Origin: Caccoplasma_A sp045587545
GTDB taxonomy: Bacteria; Bacteroidota; Bacteroidia; Bacteroidales; G3-4614
DNA: 64,000 bases
Assembly: GCA_045587545.1 (NCBI GenBank)
Contig: JAZNCN010000028.1
Coordinates: 1 to 64,000 of the forward strand
Direction: 5' to 3'
The notes below the pieces were generated by a model. That model searched no databases and had not been told where the DNA came from. It saw nothing but the letters and a program-made list of their open reading frames with translations. Positions within the stretch are counted from its first letter, which is position 1, and each line of letters begins with the position of its first letter. Shown piece after piece: positions 1 through 8,940 of the stretch. Both the position numbers and the translations under genes were made by a program.

Positions 1-180
1 CGTATCTTTGGGGTAAAACCCCGAAAATACTTGCGCTCGCTGTGAAATATTCAAGTAAACTTGATATTATTTCGCTCGCTTACTCGTATCTTTGGGGTAA
101 AACCCCGAAAATACTTGCGCTCGCTGTGAAATATTCAAGTAAACTTGATATTATTTCGCTCGCTTACTCGTATTTTTGTT
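1..180. repeat. 84-bp perfect tandem repeat, two full copies plus a start of a third
   Basis: Positions 1-84 and 85-168 are identical, and a third copy starts at 169 (CGTATTTTTG) but diverges within 10 bases. Each unit contains two small inverted repeats: GGGGT-AAA-ACCCC near its start, and a CAAG-TAAA-CTTG hairpin in its second half with AT-rich flanks that also pair. The array runs off the left edge of the window, so the total copy number is unknown. There is no spacer diversity, so this is not a CRISPR array. No coding potential was seen. Confidence 0.9.
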
Positions 181-211
181 GCATTATTTTGTAAATAGTT
201 TTAATTTTGTA

Positions 212-418
212 ATCTTATTAAGAAGCTGTTTAAAATTTTATTGAAAAAGTTTTCTATATTTGCGACTTCGTTTCGGTTTCTTTGAGTCTGTTTTAGGCAT
301 CTCTTCTTTGATATCTTTTGGAAATAGCCCGCTATTCCCTGCAAAATAACAAAGAAAATCTATTCTAAAATAGCTCTCAAATAATTCCGAAATAAAATAT
401 AAACAGCTTCTATAAGAT
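212..418. repeat. Long imperfect palindrome (MITE-like or hairpin element)
   Basis: AGAAGCTGTTTA at 221-232 is matched by its inverse TAAACAGCTTCT at 400-411, and the pairing extends outward (CTTAT / ATAAG). It also continues inward through most of the interval (TTTCGG, TTTGAG, TTTTAG and TTCTTTG segments each have inverted partners), to a central hairpin GAAATAGC-CC-GCTATTCC around 321-338. The left arm carries about 31 extra bases (241-271), including a TATATTTG box at 255-262. Nothing inside is coding. It may be a non-autonomous palindromic element or a transcribed hairpin; no clear target-site duplication was found. Confidence 0.6.
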
Positions 419-463
419 GAGAGAATTATAATAGTTTCTCATTTTAATAAAGAGTAATAGATA

Positions 464-1663
464 ATGCCTAAAATATCAAACAGAGGCGAGATAATGCCTC
501 AATCACCTATTCGTAAACTTGTGCCTCTTTCAAACGAAGCAAAGAAGAGAGGGGTTAAAGTATATCATCTTAATATCGGACAGCCCGATATTCACACTCC
601 TAAAGTGGGAATTGATGCGGTACGTAATATTGACCGTAAAATATTGGAGTATAGTCCGAGTGAAGGTTATTTGTTATTAAGAGAGAAACTTGTAAAATAC
701 TACTCTCGTTTTAATATTGAGGTAACTACTGACGATATTATTGTAACAACAGGTGGTTCAGAGGCAGTGTTGTTTGCATTTATGGCATGCTTGGATCCCG
801 GCGATGAAATAATTGTGCCGGAACCTGCATATGCAAATTATATGGCATTTGCTATTTCGGCAGGAGCTGTTATTCGTACAATTCCATCTACTATTGAAGA
901 TGGTTTTACCCTACCTTCGTTCGATAAATTTGAGGCACTTATAAATGAACGAACAAAAGGTATCTTAATATGTAATCCAAATAATCCGACAGGATACATA
1001 TATACTCCCAAAGAGATGAACCGATTAAGAGATATAGTAAAGAAATATAACTTGTTCCTATTCTCTGATGAAGTTTACAGGGAGTTTACATATACATATG
1101 CGCCATATATATCAGCTTTACATCTTGAAGGTATTGATGATAATGTTGTTTTGATTGATTCTGTCTCAAAACGTTATAGTGAGTGTGGTATTCGTATAGG
1201 TGCTTTGGTTACGAAAAATAAAGAGTTGCGTAACAATGTAATGAAATTCTGTCAAGCCCGTTTGTCTCCCCCACTATTGGGACAAATTGTTGCGGCAGCA
1301 TCAATTGATGCACCTCAAGAGTATCTTGATAATACATATAACGAATATATTGAGAGACGTAACTTCCTTATTGATGCAATAAATAAAATACCCGGTTGCT
1401 ATACTCCAATGCCAATGGGCGCTTTTTATACTATGGCAAAACTTCCGGTTGATGATGCAGACAAATTCTGTGCATGGTGCTTGAGCGACTTTGTGTATGA
1501 GGGACAAACCGTATATATGGCTCCCGGTTCAGGATTTTATACTACCCCCGGACTTGGTAAAAACGAAGTACGTATTGCATACGCATTAAATAAAGAAGAG
1601 TTGGCAAAAGCAGTTGTTGTATTGGAAAAAGCATTAGAGGCATATCCCGGCAGAACTTTATGA
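464..1663 (+). CDS. PLP-dependent aminotransferase, class I/II
   Basis: A 399-residue fold-type I aminotransferase that probably moves an amino group between an amino acid such as aspartate and a 2-oxo acid in the cytoplasm. Visible landmarks are the substrate-loop sequence NIGQPD (37-42), the cofactor-side NPNNPTG (171-177), SDEVY with Asp202, which should contact the pyridine nitrogen, and SVSKRYS with Lys236 as the Schiff-base lysine. The length is normal for the family. Substrate specificity cannot be told from sequence; related proteins are often annotated as aspartate aminotransferase. Its stop overlaps the start of the following permease gene by 4 bp (ATGA), so the two are translationally coupled. 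Confidence 0.88.
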   Translation: MPKISNRGEIMPQSPIRKLVPLSNEAKKRGVKVYHLNIGQPDIHTPKVGIDAVRNIDRKILEYSPSEGYLLLREKLVKYYSRFNIEVTTDDIIVTTGGSEAVLFAFMACLDPGDEIIVPEPAYANYMAFAISAGAVIRTIPSTIEDGFTLPSFDKFEALINERTKGILICNPNNPTGYIYTPKEMNRLRDIVKKYNLFLFSDEVYREFTYTYAPYISALHLEGIDDNVVLIDSVSKRYSECGIRIGALVTKNKELRNNVMKFCQARLSPPLLGQIVAAASIDAPQEYLDNTYNEYIERRNFLIDAINKIPGCYTPMPMGAFYTMAKLPVDDADKFCAWCLSDFVYEGQTVYMAPGSGFYTTPGLGKNEVRIAYALNKEELAKAVVVLEKALEAYPGRTL

Positions 1664-2901
1664 AAATAGCCGCTTATATAGCTAAAAAAGTTCATTTGGG
1701 CGGTAGCGAAAAAAAGAGTACTCCTGCCGTAAAAATTGCTACAATAGGAGTTGCTCTTGGTGTTGCAACAATGATTGTGGCTCTTGCAATTGTTGTGGGT
1801 TTTAAAAATCAGGTTAGCGAAAAGGCAATTGGTTTTTCTTCACATGTACGTATAACGGGGATAACAGACCAACTAACAACCAACTCAACGCCAATTGCTG
1901 TTAGTGATTCAATATGTAACATTCTAAATTCATCAACAGAAGTCCTTACGTTAGGAAAATGTGTTGAGCAATCTGCCGTTCTTAAAACCGACAATGATTT
2001 TGGCGGAATAATACTAAAAGGTATTGATAAAGAGTATGATAACGCTTTTTTTAGAGAGGCTTTAATTGAGGGAGATTTACCCATATTATCAGATTCAATA
2101 CCTTCAAAAAATATCCTATTATCTTCACGTATTGCATCAAAATTACAACTGAATGTAGGTGGTTCAGTATTGTGTTACTTTATTAAAGACGATAAAGTAA
2201 AGGTTCGTAAATTTAACGTTTCGGGTATATATAATACAAACTTTGCCGAATATGATACCTATTATGCTCTATGCGATTTGAGAGTATTACAAAGTGTAAA
2301 TAATTGGAATGCTGATCAATATACCACCCTTGAAATAAAATTAAAGGATTTTGATAATGTTCAAAATTTTGCATCAGATTTAAGATATTCAATCATAGGA
2401 GATACTGATACTTATGGAGTATCTTACTTCGTAGAGTCAGCTTTTGATATTAATCCCCAACTATTCAACTGGTTAGAATTGTTGGATATGAATGTGTGGA
2501 TAATTATTGTTCTGATGTCGCTTGTTGCAGGCTTTACAATTATATCGGGAGTGTTAATTATAATCCTTGAAAAAACTGCTATGATAGGTACATTAAAAGC
2601 TTTAGGTGCTACAGATAAAACAATTCGTCAAACTTTCTTACATCTATCTTCTTATCTTATAGCAAAAGGTTTGGTATGGGGTAATATTGTTGGATTAGGA
2701 TTGTGTGCAATACAATATTACTTTGGGGTTCTTAAACTTGATGCCGAAACATATTATATATCAGAGGTTCCAATTGAATTTAATTGGTGGTTATTGATAC
2801 TCTTAAATATTGGATCTGTATTGATATTGCTTGTAATGGTAACAATCCCAACCTATATTATATCAAAAATAAAACCTGCAGAGACTATACGTTTTGAGTA
2901 A
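1660..2901 (+). CDS. FtsX/LolC-LolE-type ABC transporter permease
   Basis: A 413-residue membrane protein with the MacB/FtsX layout: one N-terminal membrane segment (about 24-48, rich in Gly/Ala/Val), a large extracytoplasmic domain (about 50-270), and three C-terminal membrane segments (about 275-305, 330-350 and 370-400). The motif EKTAMIGTLKALGA after the second helix is typical of lipoprotein-releasing permeases of the LolC/E group. It overlaps the aminotransferase gene by 4 bp. No ATPase lies directly beside it; the nearest is the ftsE-like gene at 5525-6217 on the other strand, so the partner is not established. The likely role is outer-membrane lipoprotein release, by family only. Confidence 0.8.
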   Translation: MKIAAYIAKKVHLGGSEKKSTPAVKIATIGVALGVATMIVALAIVVGFKNQVSEKAIGFSSHVRITGITDQLTTNSTPIAVSDSICNILNSSTEVLTLGKCVEQSAVLKTDNDFGGIILKGIDKEYDNAFFREALIEGDLPILSDSIPSKNILLSSRIASKLQLNVGGSVLCYFIKDDKVKVRKFNVSGIYNTNFAEYDTYYALCDLRVLQSVNNWNADQYTTLEIKLKDFDNVQNFASDLRYSIIGDTDTYGVSYFVESAFDINPQLFNWLELLDMNVWIIIVLMSLVAGFTIISGVLIIILEKTAMIGTLKALGATDKTIRQTFLHLSSYLIAKGLVWGNIVGLGLCAIQYYFGVLKLDAETYYISEVPIEFNWWLLILLNIGSVLILLVMVTIPTYIISKIKPAETIRFE

Positions 2902-2946
2902 TTTATAAATTTAGGAATAAGTGCTTTGCTTCGTGAAGAGATGAAT

Positions 2947-2981
2947 ATTAGGGGCTATTAATTTAATTAATAACCCCTAAT
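2947..2981. terminator. Bidirectional terminator between convergent genes
   Basis: ATTAGGGG at 2947-2954 pairs with CCCCTAAT at 2974-2981, with an AT-rich inner stem (ATTAAT). It lies between the converging permease (+) and lysA (-) genes and could stop transcripts from both sides, although the flanking T-tracts are short. Confidence 0.75.
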
Positions 2982-3010
2982 TGCTAATAAATATCATTTA
3001 TAAAATTTGC

Positions 3011-4177
3011 CTATATTTTATCTGAGAAATAAGGTTTCGGAAGCCTTCTGCAGTTATATTGCGATGCCATAATCTCGCCGTATGCACCGGCAGAACGTAT
3101 AGCAATCAAGTCGCCTCGTTTTGTACTGTTTAACTCAACAGCTTTACCAAAACAGTCTGACGATTCGCATATTGGACCTACAACATCGTATGCCTCTTTT
3201 TCTGCATTTGATGAAATGTTTTCAATCTTATGATATGCTTGATATAAGGCTGGACGTATTAAGTCGGTCATGCCTGCATCAAGAATAGCAAACTTCTTCC
3301 CTACCCCCTCTTTTACATAAAGAACTTTTGAAATTAAACTACCGCATTGGCATACTACCGAGCGACCTAATTCAAAATGAAGATGCTGTTTGGGCCTTAA
3401 AACAAGATGTTTGCGGAATGTCTCAAAATATGCATGAAAATCTGGAACAGGATTTATATCGGGGTTCTGATAATCAACGCCTAAACCACCGCCAACATTG
3501 ATATTATCAACTATAACCATTCGGCGATAAAAGATTTCCTGTATCTCATTTATCCTAATGGCAAGACTGCGGAAAGAGTCCATATCGGTTATTTGTGAAC
3601 CAAAATGAAAATGTAAACCCTCAAGTTTTATATTTGATAATTTACTTAGAGATTCTAAGACATTATCAATCATTGAAATATCAATGCCAAATTTATTTTC
3701 GCTAAGCCCTGTTGTTATGTAGCTATGTGTATGAGCATCGACATTTGGGTTAATTCTTAGAGCAACAGAGGCACATTTCCCAATCTCCTTTGCTATTCTA
3801 TTAATGTTCTCCAACTCAGGAATTGACTCAACATTGAAACAACTAATGCCGGCTTCCAAAGCAAGAGTGATCTCCCAATCGCTTTTGCCAACTCCGGCAA
3901 ATACAATTTTATCGGGAGTAAAACCGGCTTTCAGAGCCGCCTCAACCTCTCCACCGCTAACACAGTCGGCTCCCAAACCGGCATCTTTAATAATGCCTAA
4001 GATTACAGGGTTGGCATTGGCCTTAACTGCGTAGTGCACGTGGTAGTTGTCAAATTTAGAGGTCTCGCTGTTGATAACATCAAGAGTCTCTTTTAGCAAC
4101 TGAGTATTGTAGTAGTAAAAGGGAGTTTGAATATTCTCAAACTTTTCAATTGGGAAATCCCTCATTACTTCTCTCAT
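3011..4177 (-). CDS. lysA: Diaminopimelate decarboxylase
   Basis: This 388-residue enzyme carries out the last step of lysine synthesis, decarboxylating meso-diaminopimelate to L-lysine in the cytoplasm. It has an N-terminal alanine-racemase-like barrel with the PLP lysine in HYAVKANANP (Lys52), a glycine-rich phosphate-binding region (NVGGGLGVDY), and the C-terminal motif GPICESSDCFG that supplies the active-site cysteine. It is the last gene of the minus-strand operon, 23 bp after lysC, so first-committed and final lysine enzymes are co-transcribed. An alternative start at the second Met (4165) is possible and would shorten the protein by four residues. Confidence 0.95.
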   Translation of the reverse strand: MREVMRDFPIEKFENIQTPFYYYNTQLLKETLDVINSETSKFDNYHVHYAVKANANPVILGIIKDAGLGADCVSGGEVEAALKAGFTPDKIVFAGVGKSDWEITLALEAGISCFNVESIPELENINRIAKEIGKCASVALRINPNVDAHTHSYITTGLSENKFGIDISMIDNVLESLSKLSNIKLEGLHFHFGSQITDMDSFRSLAIRINEIQEIFYRRMVIVDNINVGGGLGVDYQNPDINPVPDFHAYFETFRKHLVLRPKQHLHFELGRSVVCQCGSLISKVLYVKEGVGKKFAILDAGMTDLIRPALYQAYHKIENISSNAEKEAYDVVGPICESSDCFGKAVELNSTKRGDLIAIRSAGAYGEIMASQYNCRRLPKPYFSDKI

Positions 4178-4200
4178 AAATTAGGTATTAAATATTTAGA

Positions 4201-5511
4201 CTAAAAAAGTTCTTTACTTAAAGAGTTTAAGGCACGACATTTATCTTCTGCCTTAATCAACATTGAAATGTTATAGTTGCTACCGCCATACGAAACCATG
4301 CGTACAGGAATATCTCTCATGGCGTCCATAACTTTAGTTTCAAAACCTACGTTGTTCCACTCCAAGTCGCCCACAACGCATATAATAACCATATCCTTAT
4401 CAACGGTAACAGTGCCAAATTTTTTAAGGTCATCAAGAATCTCTTGAAGATATTTAGTATTGTCGATAGTTACCGATACACCAACCTCTGATGTGGTAAT
4501 CATATCAATAGGAGTACGGTAGCTCTCAAATATCTCAAATACCTTACGTAAGAATCCGTAAGCCAATAACATTCTGCCCGATTTGATTTTAATGGCAGTA
4601 ATACCATCTTTAGCTGCAACAGCTTTAATAGTTCTGCTCTCCGATTGGTTGAAAATTGTAGTGCCTGGAGCATCGGGTTGCATTGTGTTTAACAAGCGAA
4701 CGGGAATGTTGTTGATTTTTGCCGGCAAAATACAAGTTGGATGCAAAATCTTTGCACCAAAATATGCTAACTCTGCTGCCTCTTCAAAGAATAGTTGACG
4801 AACAGGTTTTGTTCCCTCAACAATTCTTGGGTCGTTGTTGTGCATACCGTCAATATCTGTCCAAATTTGAATTTCCTCAGCTTGTATAGCACCACCAATC
4901 AACGAAGCTGAATAGTCACTACCACCACGTTTTAGGTTGTCAATTTCACCGTAGGGGTTACGGCATATATAACCTTGTGTAATGTATATTTCAGCATCTT
5001 TCTCGCTCTCCAAAAGTTTTGGGAGATGCTCTTTAATATAAAGTGTATCAGGCTCATCGTTTTTATCGATGCGCATATAATCAAGAGCAGGGATTAATAC
5101 CGATTTAACACCAATCTCGTTCAAATACATATTAACAAGAGCAGTTGACATTAACTCTCCTTGAGCCAACACAACCTTCTCTTCAAATAGTGTGAACAAC
5201 GATTTTGTAAACGAACGAATAAGCTCAAAATTAAGATTTAATCTCTCCTTAGCGGCAATTTTGCACTCTTCGGTAGAGAAAAGCTCGTTAATAACATTGT
5301 CATATTTTTTCTGAAGTGCATTTATAATTTCATTAGCACCTTCGGGATTTTTCTTGTATAGATAGTCTGAAATTTCTACCAATGTATTGGTAGTTCCCGA
5401 CATTGCAGAAAGAACAACAATTTTTTGTTCGCCGTTGCAAATAATTTTAGCAACATCTTTCATTCGCTGTGCAGAACCAACTGAAGTTCCGCCAAACTTT
5501 AATACTTTCAT
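4201..5511 (-). CDS. lysC: Aspartokinase
   Basis: Phosphorylates aspartate, the first committed step towards lysine, threonine and methionine. The 436-residue protein starts with the family signature MKVLKFGGTSVGS, has a kinase domain to about residue 290 (RGGSDYSASLIG, then WTDIDGMHNNDPR), and two C-terminal ACT-type regulatory regions (about 300-436), which suggests allosteric feedback. It is monofunctional: there is no homoserine dehydrogenase domain. It lies 13 bp after the ftsE-like gene and 23 bp before lysA. Confidence 0.95.
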   Translation of the reverse strand: MKVLKFGGTSVGSAQRMKDVAKIICNGEQKIVVLSAMSGTTNTLVEISDYLYKKNPEGANEIINALQKKYDNVINELFSTEECKIAAKERLNLNFELIRSFTKSLFTLFEEKVVLAQGELMSTALVNMYLNEIGVKSVLIPALDYMRIDKNDEPDTLYIKEHLPKLLESEKDAEIYITQGYICRNPYGEIDNLKRGGSDYSASLIGGAIQAEEIQIWTDIDGMHNNDPRIVEGTKPVRQLFFEEAAELAYFGAKILHPTCILPAKINNIPVRLLNTMQPDAPGTTIFNQSESRTIKAVAAKDGITAIKIKSGRMLLAYGFLRKVFEIFESYRTPIDMITTSEVGVSVTIDNTKYLQEILDDLKKFGTVTVDKDMVIICVVGDLEWNNVGFETKVMDAMRDIPVRMVSYGGSNYNISMLIKAEDKCRALNSLSKELF

Positions 5512-5524
5512 TTTTCAGTATATA

Positions 5525-6217
5525 TTATTCGTTTTTATTTTCGGTGATAAATTCAGTAATATGTTTATCCTCAAATTTGACAACCCTACCGGGAAAGTCG
5601 TTTACAATATTGAGGTTATGAGTTGTCATTATAACAGATGTACCTTGGCTGCAAATATCGTGTAGCAACTGAGCAATTTTGTTACCTGTTTCGGGGTCAA
5701 GGTTTCCTGTAGGCTCATCGGCAAGAATTATTTTAGGTGAGTTAAGCATAGCTCTTGCAATAACAACACGTTGTTGTTCGCCACCTGATAACTCATGAGG
5801 CATTTTATATGCCTTGGTTTGCATGCCAACCATGGTTAAAACCTCTTCAATACGCTCGGCAATTTCAACTTTATCTTTCCACCCTGTAGCTTTTAGCACG
5901 AACTCAAGGTTCTCCTGAACCGAACGGTCAGTTAAAAGTTGAAAATCCTGGAATACAATTCCCACCTTACGTCTCAGTTGGGGAATATCCTTTTTACGAA
6001 GAGATGTCATATCATAATCAAAAACCATGGCACTGCCTGTATCAACCTTAACATCAGCATAAAAAGTTTTAAGCAAGCTACTCTTTCCGCTACCCACTTT
6101 ACCTATAAAATAGACAAACTCTCCTGCTTTTAATTTAAAGTTGATATTACGCAAAACATTAAGGTCCTTGCGGTAAACATCAACACCCTCGTAATTAATT
6201 AACAACTCTCCCTCCAT
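5525..6217 (-). CDS. ftsE: FtsE-like ABC transporter ATP-binding protein
   Basis: A 230-residue ABC ATPase. Walker A is GKVGSGKSS (39-47), the Q-loop lies in VGIVFQDFQLL, the signature is LSGGEQQRV, Walker B is ILADEPTGNLD, and the switch His is in MTTHN. Length and sequence fit FtsE, which works with the permease FtsX at the division septum to control peptidoglycan hydrolysis. No ftsX is adjacent; it sits between hisIE and lysC in a biosynthetic operon with gaps of 11 and 13 bp. The MacB/LolD ATPase group is close, so the FtsE name is the best but not the only reading. Confidence 0.8.
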   Translation of the reverse strand: MEGELLINYEGVDVYRKDLNVLRNINFKLKAGEFVYFIGKVGSGKSSLLKTFYADVKVDTGSAMVFDYDMTSLRKKDIPQLRRKVGIVFQDFQLLTDRSVQENLEFVLKATGWKDKVEIAERIEEVLTMVGMQTKAYKMPHELSGGEQQRVVIARAMLNSPKIILADEPTGNLDPETGNKIAQLLHDICSQGTSVIMTTHNLNIVNDFPGRVVKFEDKHITEFITENKNE

Positions 6218-6228
6218 ATTCTTTTGAA

Positions 6229-6825
6229 TTACTCTTTATGGCGTTTTTTAAGTTCTTGAGCCAACTCCTCAATTCTATGGCCTTTTGAAGTTAGCAATAC
6301 AATCAAGTGATATATAAGGTCCGATGCCTCATATAAGAATCCCTCATCAGAGCCGTTGGTAGCTTCAATAACAGTCTCAACAGCCTCTTCGCCCACCTTT
6401 TGAGCCATGCGGTTAACTCCCTTCTTAAACAACGAAGTGGTGTAAGAACCTTCGGGCATCTCTTGTTTGCGACGATCAATAAAATCTTGCAAATATGATA
6501 AAAAGAAAAGGTCTGTATCATTTACCTCGCCAAAGCAAGTATCGCTACCCGTGTGGCATACCGGGCCAACAGGTTTAACCTTAATCAAAAGAGTATCATT
6601 GTCGCAATCGGCAGCAATAGATACAACATTTAAAAAGTTTCCACTTGTTTCACCTTTAGTCCACAATCTGTTTTTAGTGCGGCTATAAAAGGTAACCTTT
6701 CCAATCTCTTGAGTTTTTGCAAGTGCCTTCTCGTTCATAAAACCAAGCATAAGCACTTTGCCTGTGCAACTATCTTGTATGATAGCAGGGATTAAGCCTC
6801 CCATTTTCTCAAAATCAAGTTTCAT
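6229..6825 (-). CDS. hisIE: Bifunctional phosphoribosyl-AMP cyclohydrolase / phosphoribosyl-ATP pyrophosphatase
   Basis: Performs steps 2 and 3 of histidine synthesis. The N-terminal HisI domain (about 1-110) shows TFYSRTKNRLWTKGETSGN and the zinc-site segments DCDND and CHTGSDTCF. The C-terminal HisE domain (about 112-198) shows KVGEEAVETVIEA and a helical ending (LIYHLIVLL). The 198-residue length is right for a HisIE fusion. It is fourth in the run hisH-hisA-hisF-hisIE, 14 bp after hisF. Confidence 0.95.
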   Translation of the reverse strand: MKLDFEKMGGLIPAIIQDSCTGKVLMLGFMNEKALAKTQEIGKVTFYSRTKNRLWTKGETSGNFLNVVSIAADCDNDTLLIKVKPVGPVCHTGSDTCFGEVNDTDLFFLSYLQDFIDRRKQEMPEGSYTTSLFKKGVNRMAQKVGEEAVETVIEATNGSDEGFLYEASDLIYHLIVLLTSKGHRIEELAQELKKRHKE

Positions 6826-6839
6826 TATATATTAAATTG

Positions 6840-7595
6840 TTAAAGTCTTACACAAATATTATTCTCGGCAAGATATGCTTTTAGCTCAGGAATTTTAATC
6901 TCTCCAAAATGGAAAACGCTTGCAGCAAGAGCCGCATCAACTTTACCCAATTCAAAAGCATCTTTAAAATCTTTCATTGATCCTGCACCACCCGATGCAA
7001 TAACCGGAATGTTTAAAGTTTCGCTCAAAGTACGTAGAGCCTCGTTGGGGAAACCAATCTTCATACCATCGTGACTCATACTTGTAAACAAAATTTCGCC
7101 GGCACCTCTGCTCTCAGCCTCTTTAGCCCACGAGAAAAGGTCCTTATCTGTAGGAACATGTCCGCCATTAATGTAGCAACGCCACATATCGTTTTCGTAA
7201 TTAGCGTCAATGGCAACCACACAAACCTGCGCACCAAAATTTTTAGCGATATCGTCAATAATCTGAGGATTTTTAAGAGCCAAAGAGTTTAACGAAACCT
7301 TATCAGCACCTGCATTTAAAAGTCGCTCAACATCTGATAATTCAGTAATACCTCCACCCACAGTAAACGGAATGTTTATATTCTCAGCCACTCGTTTAAC
7401 AACCTCAGTAAACGTTTTGCGACCTTCGTACGAAGCAGTAATATCTAAGAACACAAGTTCATCAGCACCTTGTTCGCTATATTGTTTGCCAAGTTCAACA
7501 GGGTCTCCTGCGTTTCTGAAATTGACGAAATTTACACCTTTAACTACCATTCCGTCCTTGACGTCCAAACATGGTATAATTCTTTTTGCCAACAT
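6840..7595 (-). CDS. hisF: Imidazole glycerol phosphate synthase, cyclase subunit
   Basis: HisF uses ammonia from HisH to convert PRFAR into imidazole glycerol phosphate and AICAR. It is a (beta/alpha)8 barrel with the catalytic Asp in RIIPCLDVKDG, the second Asp in VVAIDAN, and the phosphate-binding motifs FTVGGGI and VIASGGAGS. I place the start at the Met of MLAKRIIPCLD (7595), the usual HisF N-terminus. An upstream in-frame Met at 7613 would overlap hisA by 14 bp and add six atypical residues. With the chosen start, hisA and hisF are 4 bp apart, with a purine-rich stretch (AAGAG) just before the ATG. Confidence 0.94.
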   Translation of the reverse strand: MLAKRIIPCLDVKDGMVVKGVNFVNFRNAGDPVELGKQYSEQGADELVFLDITASYEGRKTFTEVVKRVAENINIPFTVGGGITELSDVERLLNAGADKVSLNSLALKNPQIIDDIAKNFGAQVCVVAIDANYENDMWRCYINGGHVPTDKDLFSWAKEAESRGAGEILFTSMSHDGMKIGFPNEALRTLSETLNIPVIASGGAGSMKDFKDAFELGKVDAALAASVFHFGEIKIPELKAYLAENNICVRL

Positions 7596-7599
7596 ACTC

Positions 7600-8331
7600 T
7601 TATTTGTTTGCAATTATATAATTTTCAATATCTTTAATAGTAATACGTCCTTCGTAAAAAGCTTTACCAAAAATAACAGCAGGAATTGAAGCGCACTCCA
7701 AAGCCTCAATATCTGACATTGATGAAACACCGCCACTTGCAATAATATACAAATCGGGAAGTTTCTCCAACATCTCTTTATATAGTTCAATTGAAGGACC
7801 TTTAAGCATTCCGTCTTTGCTAATATCTGTAGTAATACACTTTTTAACTCCTAAACTTAAATAGCCCTTAACAAACTCTATTAACTCTAAATCAGAGTCT
7901 TCTTGCCAACCACTTACGGCAATTTTTTTATCTTTGGCATCAGCACCTAAAATAATTTTATCAGCACCGTATCTTTTAATCCACGATAAAAAGGTTTCTG
8001 GTTCTTTAACAGCAATGCTGCCACCTGTAACCATCGAAGCTCCGCTCTCAAAAGCAATTCTCAGATCCTCATCACTCTTTAATCCACCGCCAAAATCAAT
8101 AACCAACGATGTTTGAGTAGCAATGCGTTCAAGAACTTTATAATTGACAATATGTTTGCTTTTTGCTCCGTCCAAATCAACAACATGCAAACGCTTAACA
8201 CCGCTACCCTCAAAAATCTTAGCCATCTCTTCGGGTTGAGCCGAATAGATAGTTTTTTGTTTGTAGTCGCCTTGCGAAAGCCTTACACATTTGCCATCAA
8301 TAATATCTATGGCAGGAACAAGTTCAATCAT
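7600..8331 (-). CDS. hisA: Phosphoribosylformimino-AICAR ribotide isomerase
   Basis: HisA isomerises ProFAR to PRFAR, the fourth step of histidine synthesis. The 243-residue barrel opens with MIELVPAIDIIDGKCVRL, containing the catalytic Asp, and ends with the phosphate-binding IIASGGVSSMSD. Asp in TTDISKDGML is the probable second catalytic residue. It lies 10 bp after hisH and 4 bp before hisF. Confidence 0.95.
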   Translation of the reverse strand: MIELVPAIDIIDGKCVRLSQGDYKQKTIYSAQPEEMAKIFEGSGVKRLHVVDLDGAKSKHIVNYKVLERIATQTSLVIDFGGGLKSDEDLRIAFESGASMVTGGSIAVKEPETFLSWIKRYGADKIILGADAKDKKIAVSGWQEDSDLELIEFVKGYLSLGVKKCITTDISKDGMLKGPSIELYKEMLEKLPDLYIIASGGVSSMSDIEALECASIPAVIFGKAFYEGRITIKDIENYIIANK

Positions 8332-8341
8332 AAACTATCAC

Positions 8342-8932
8342 TTACAAATTTAAAAAGCCTTTTAAAATATTCTCTCCAATACTGCCACTCTTCTCAATAT
8401 GGAATTGGGTTGCATAAAAATTGTCCTTTTTAAGAATAGCACTAAAAGGCTGAATATAATCGCATTTGCCAACACTATTATTACATATAGGTACATAATA
8501 ACTATGTACAAAATATACAAACTCGTTATTGATGTTGCAGTTAAACACCGAATTGTCTATATCAAACAGACTATTCCAACCCATGTGCGGAACTTTATGT
8601 TCGTGGCACTCAGGAACAAAACGTTTAACCTCCGCATCAAAAATACCTAAACAATCAACATCGCCCTCCTCTGAGTGGCTACACATCAACTGCATACCTA
8701 TACAAATACCTAAAACAGGTTGTTTAAGACCTTTAATCAAAACATCTAACCCATGTTCTTTAAGGTACTTCATTGTTGAGGCTGCTTCGCCTACTCCCGG
8801 GAAAATAACCTTGTCGGCACTCTTAATAATCTCTTTGTCGTCAGTAATAACAGCATCAACGCCAACTCTTTTTAGAGCGCAATATACAGAGTATATATTA
8901 CCTGCATTATACTTAATTATTACAACTTTCAT
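8342..8932 (-). CDS. hisH: Imidazole glycerol phosphate synthase, glutamine amidotransferase subunit
   Basis: HisH hydrolyses glutamine and channels ammonia to HisF. This class-I amidotransferase has the nucleophile Cys in LGICIGMQLM, the oxyanion-type motif PGVGEAAS, and the His-Glu pair in QFHIEKSG. The 196-residue length is normal. It follows purU by 8 bp and heads the histidine part of the operon. hisG, D, C and B are not in the window. Confidence 0.95.
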   Translation of the reverse strand: MKVVIIKYNAGNIYSVYCALKRVGVDAVITDDKEIIKSADKVIFPGVGEAASTMKYLKEHGLDVLIKGLKQPVLGICIGMQLMCSHSEEGDVDCLGIFDAEVKRFVPECHEHKVPHMGWNSLFDIDNSVFNCNINNEFVYFVHSYYVPICNNSVGKCDYIQPFSAILKKDNFYATQFHIEKSGSIGENILKGFLNL

Positions 8933-8940
8933 TGAGATTA

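Noticed and set aside
1..168. Possible CRISPR array
   Set aside because: Units are identical along their whole 84 bp with no variable spacers; it is a plain tandem duplication.
7596..7613. Earlier start of HisF overlapping hisA
   Set aside because: HisF proteins begin at MLAKRIIPCLD; the six extra residues are atypical.
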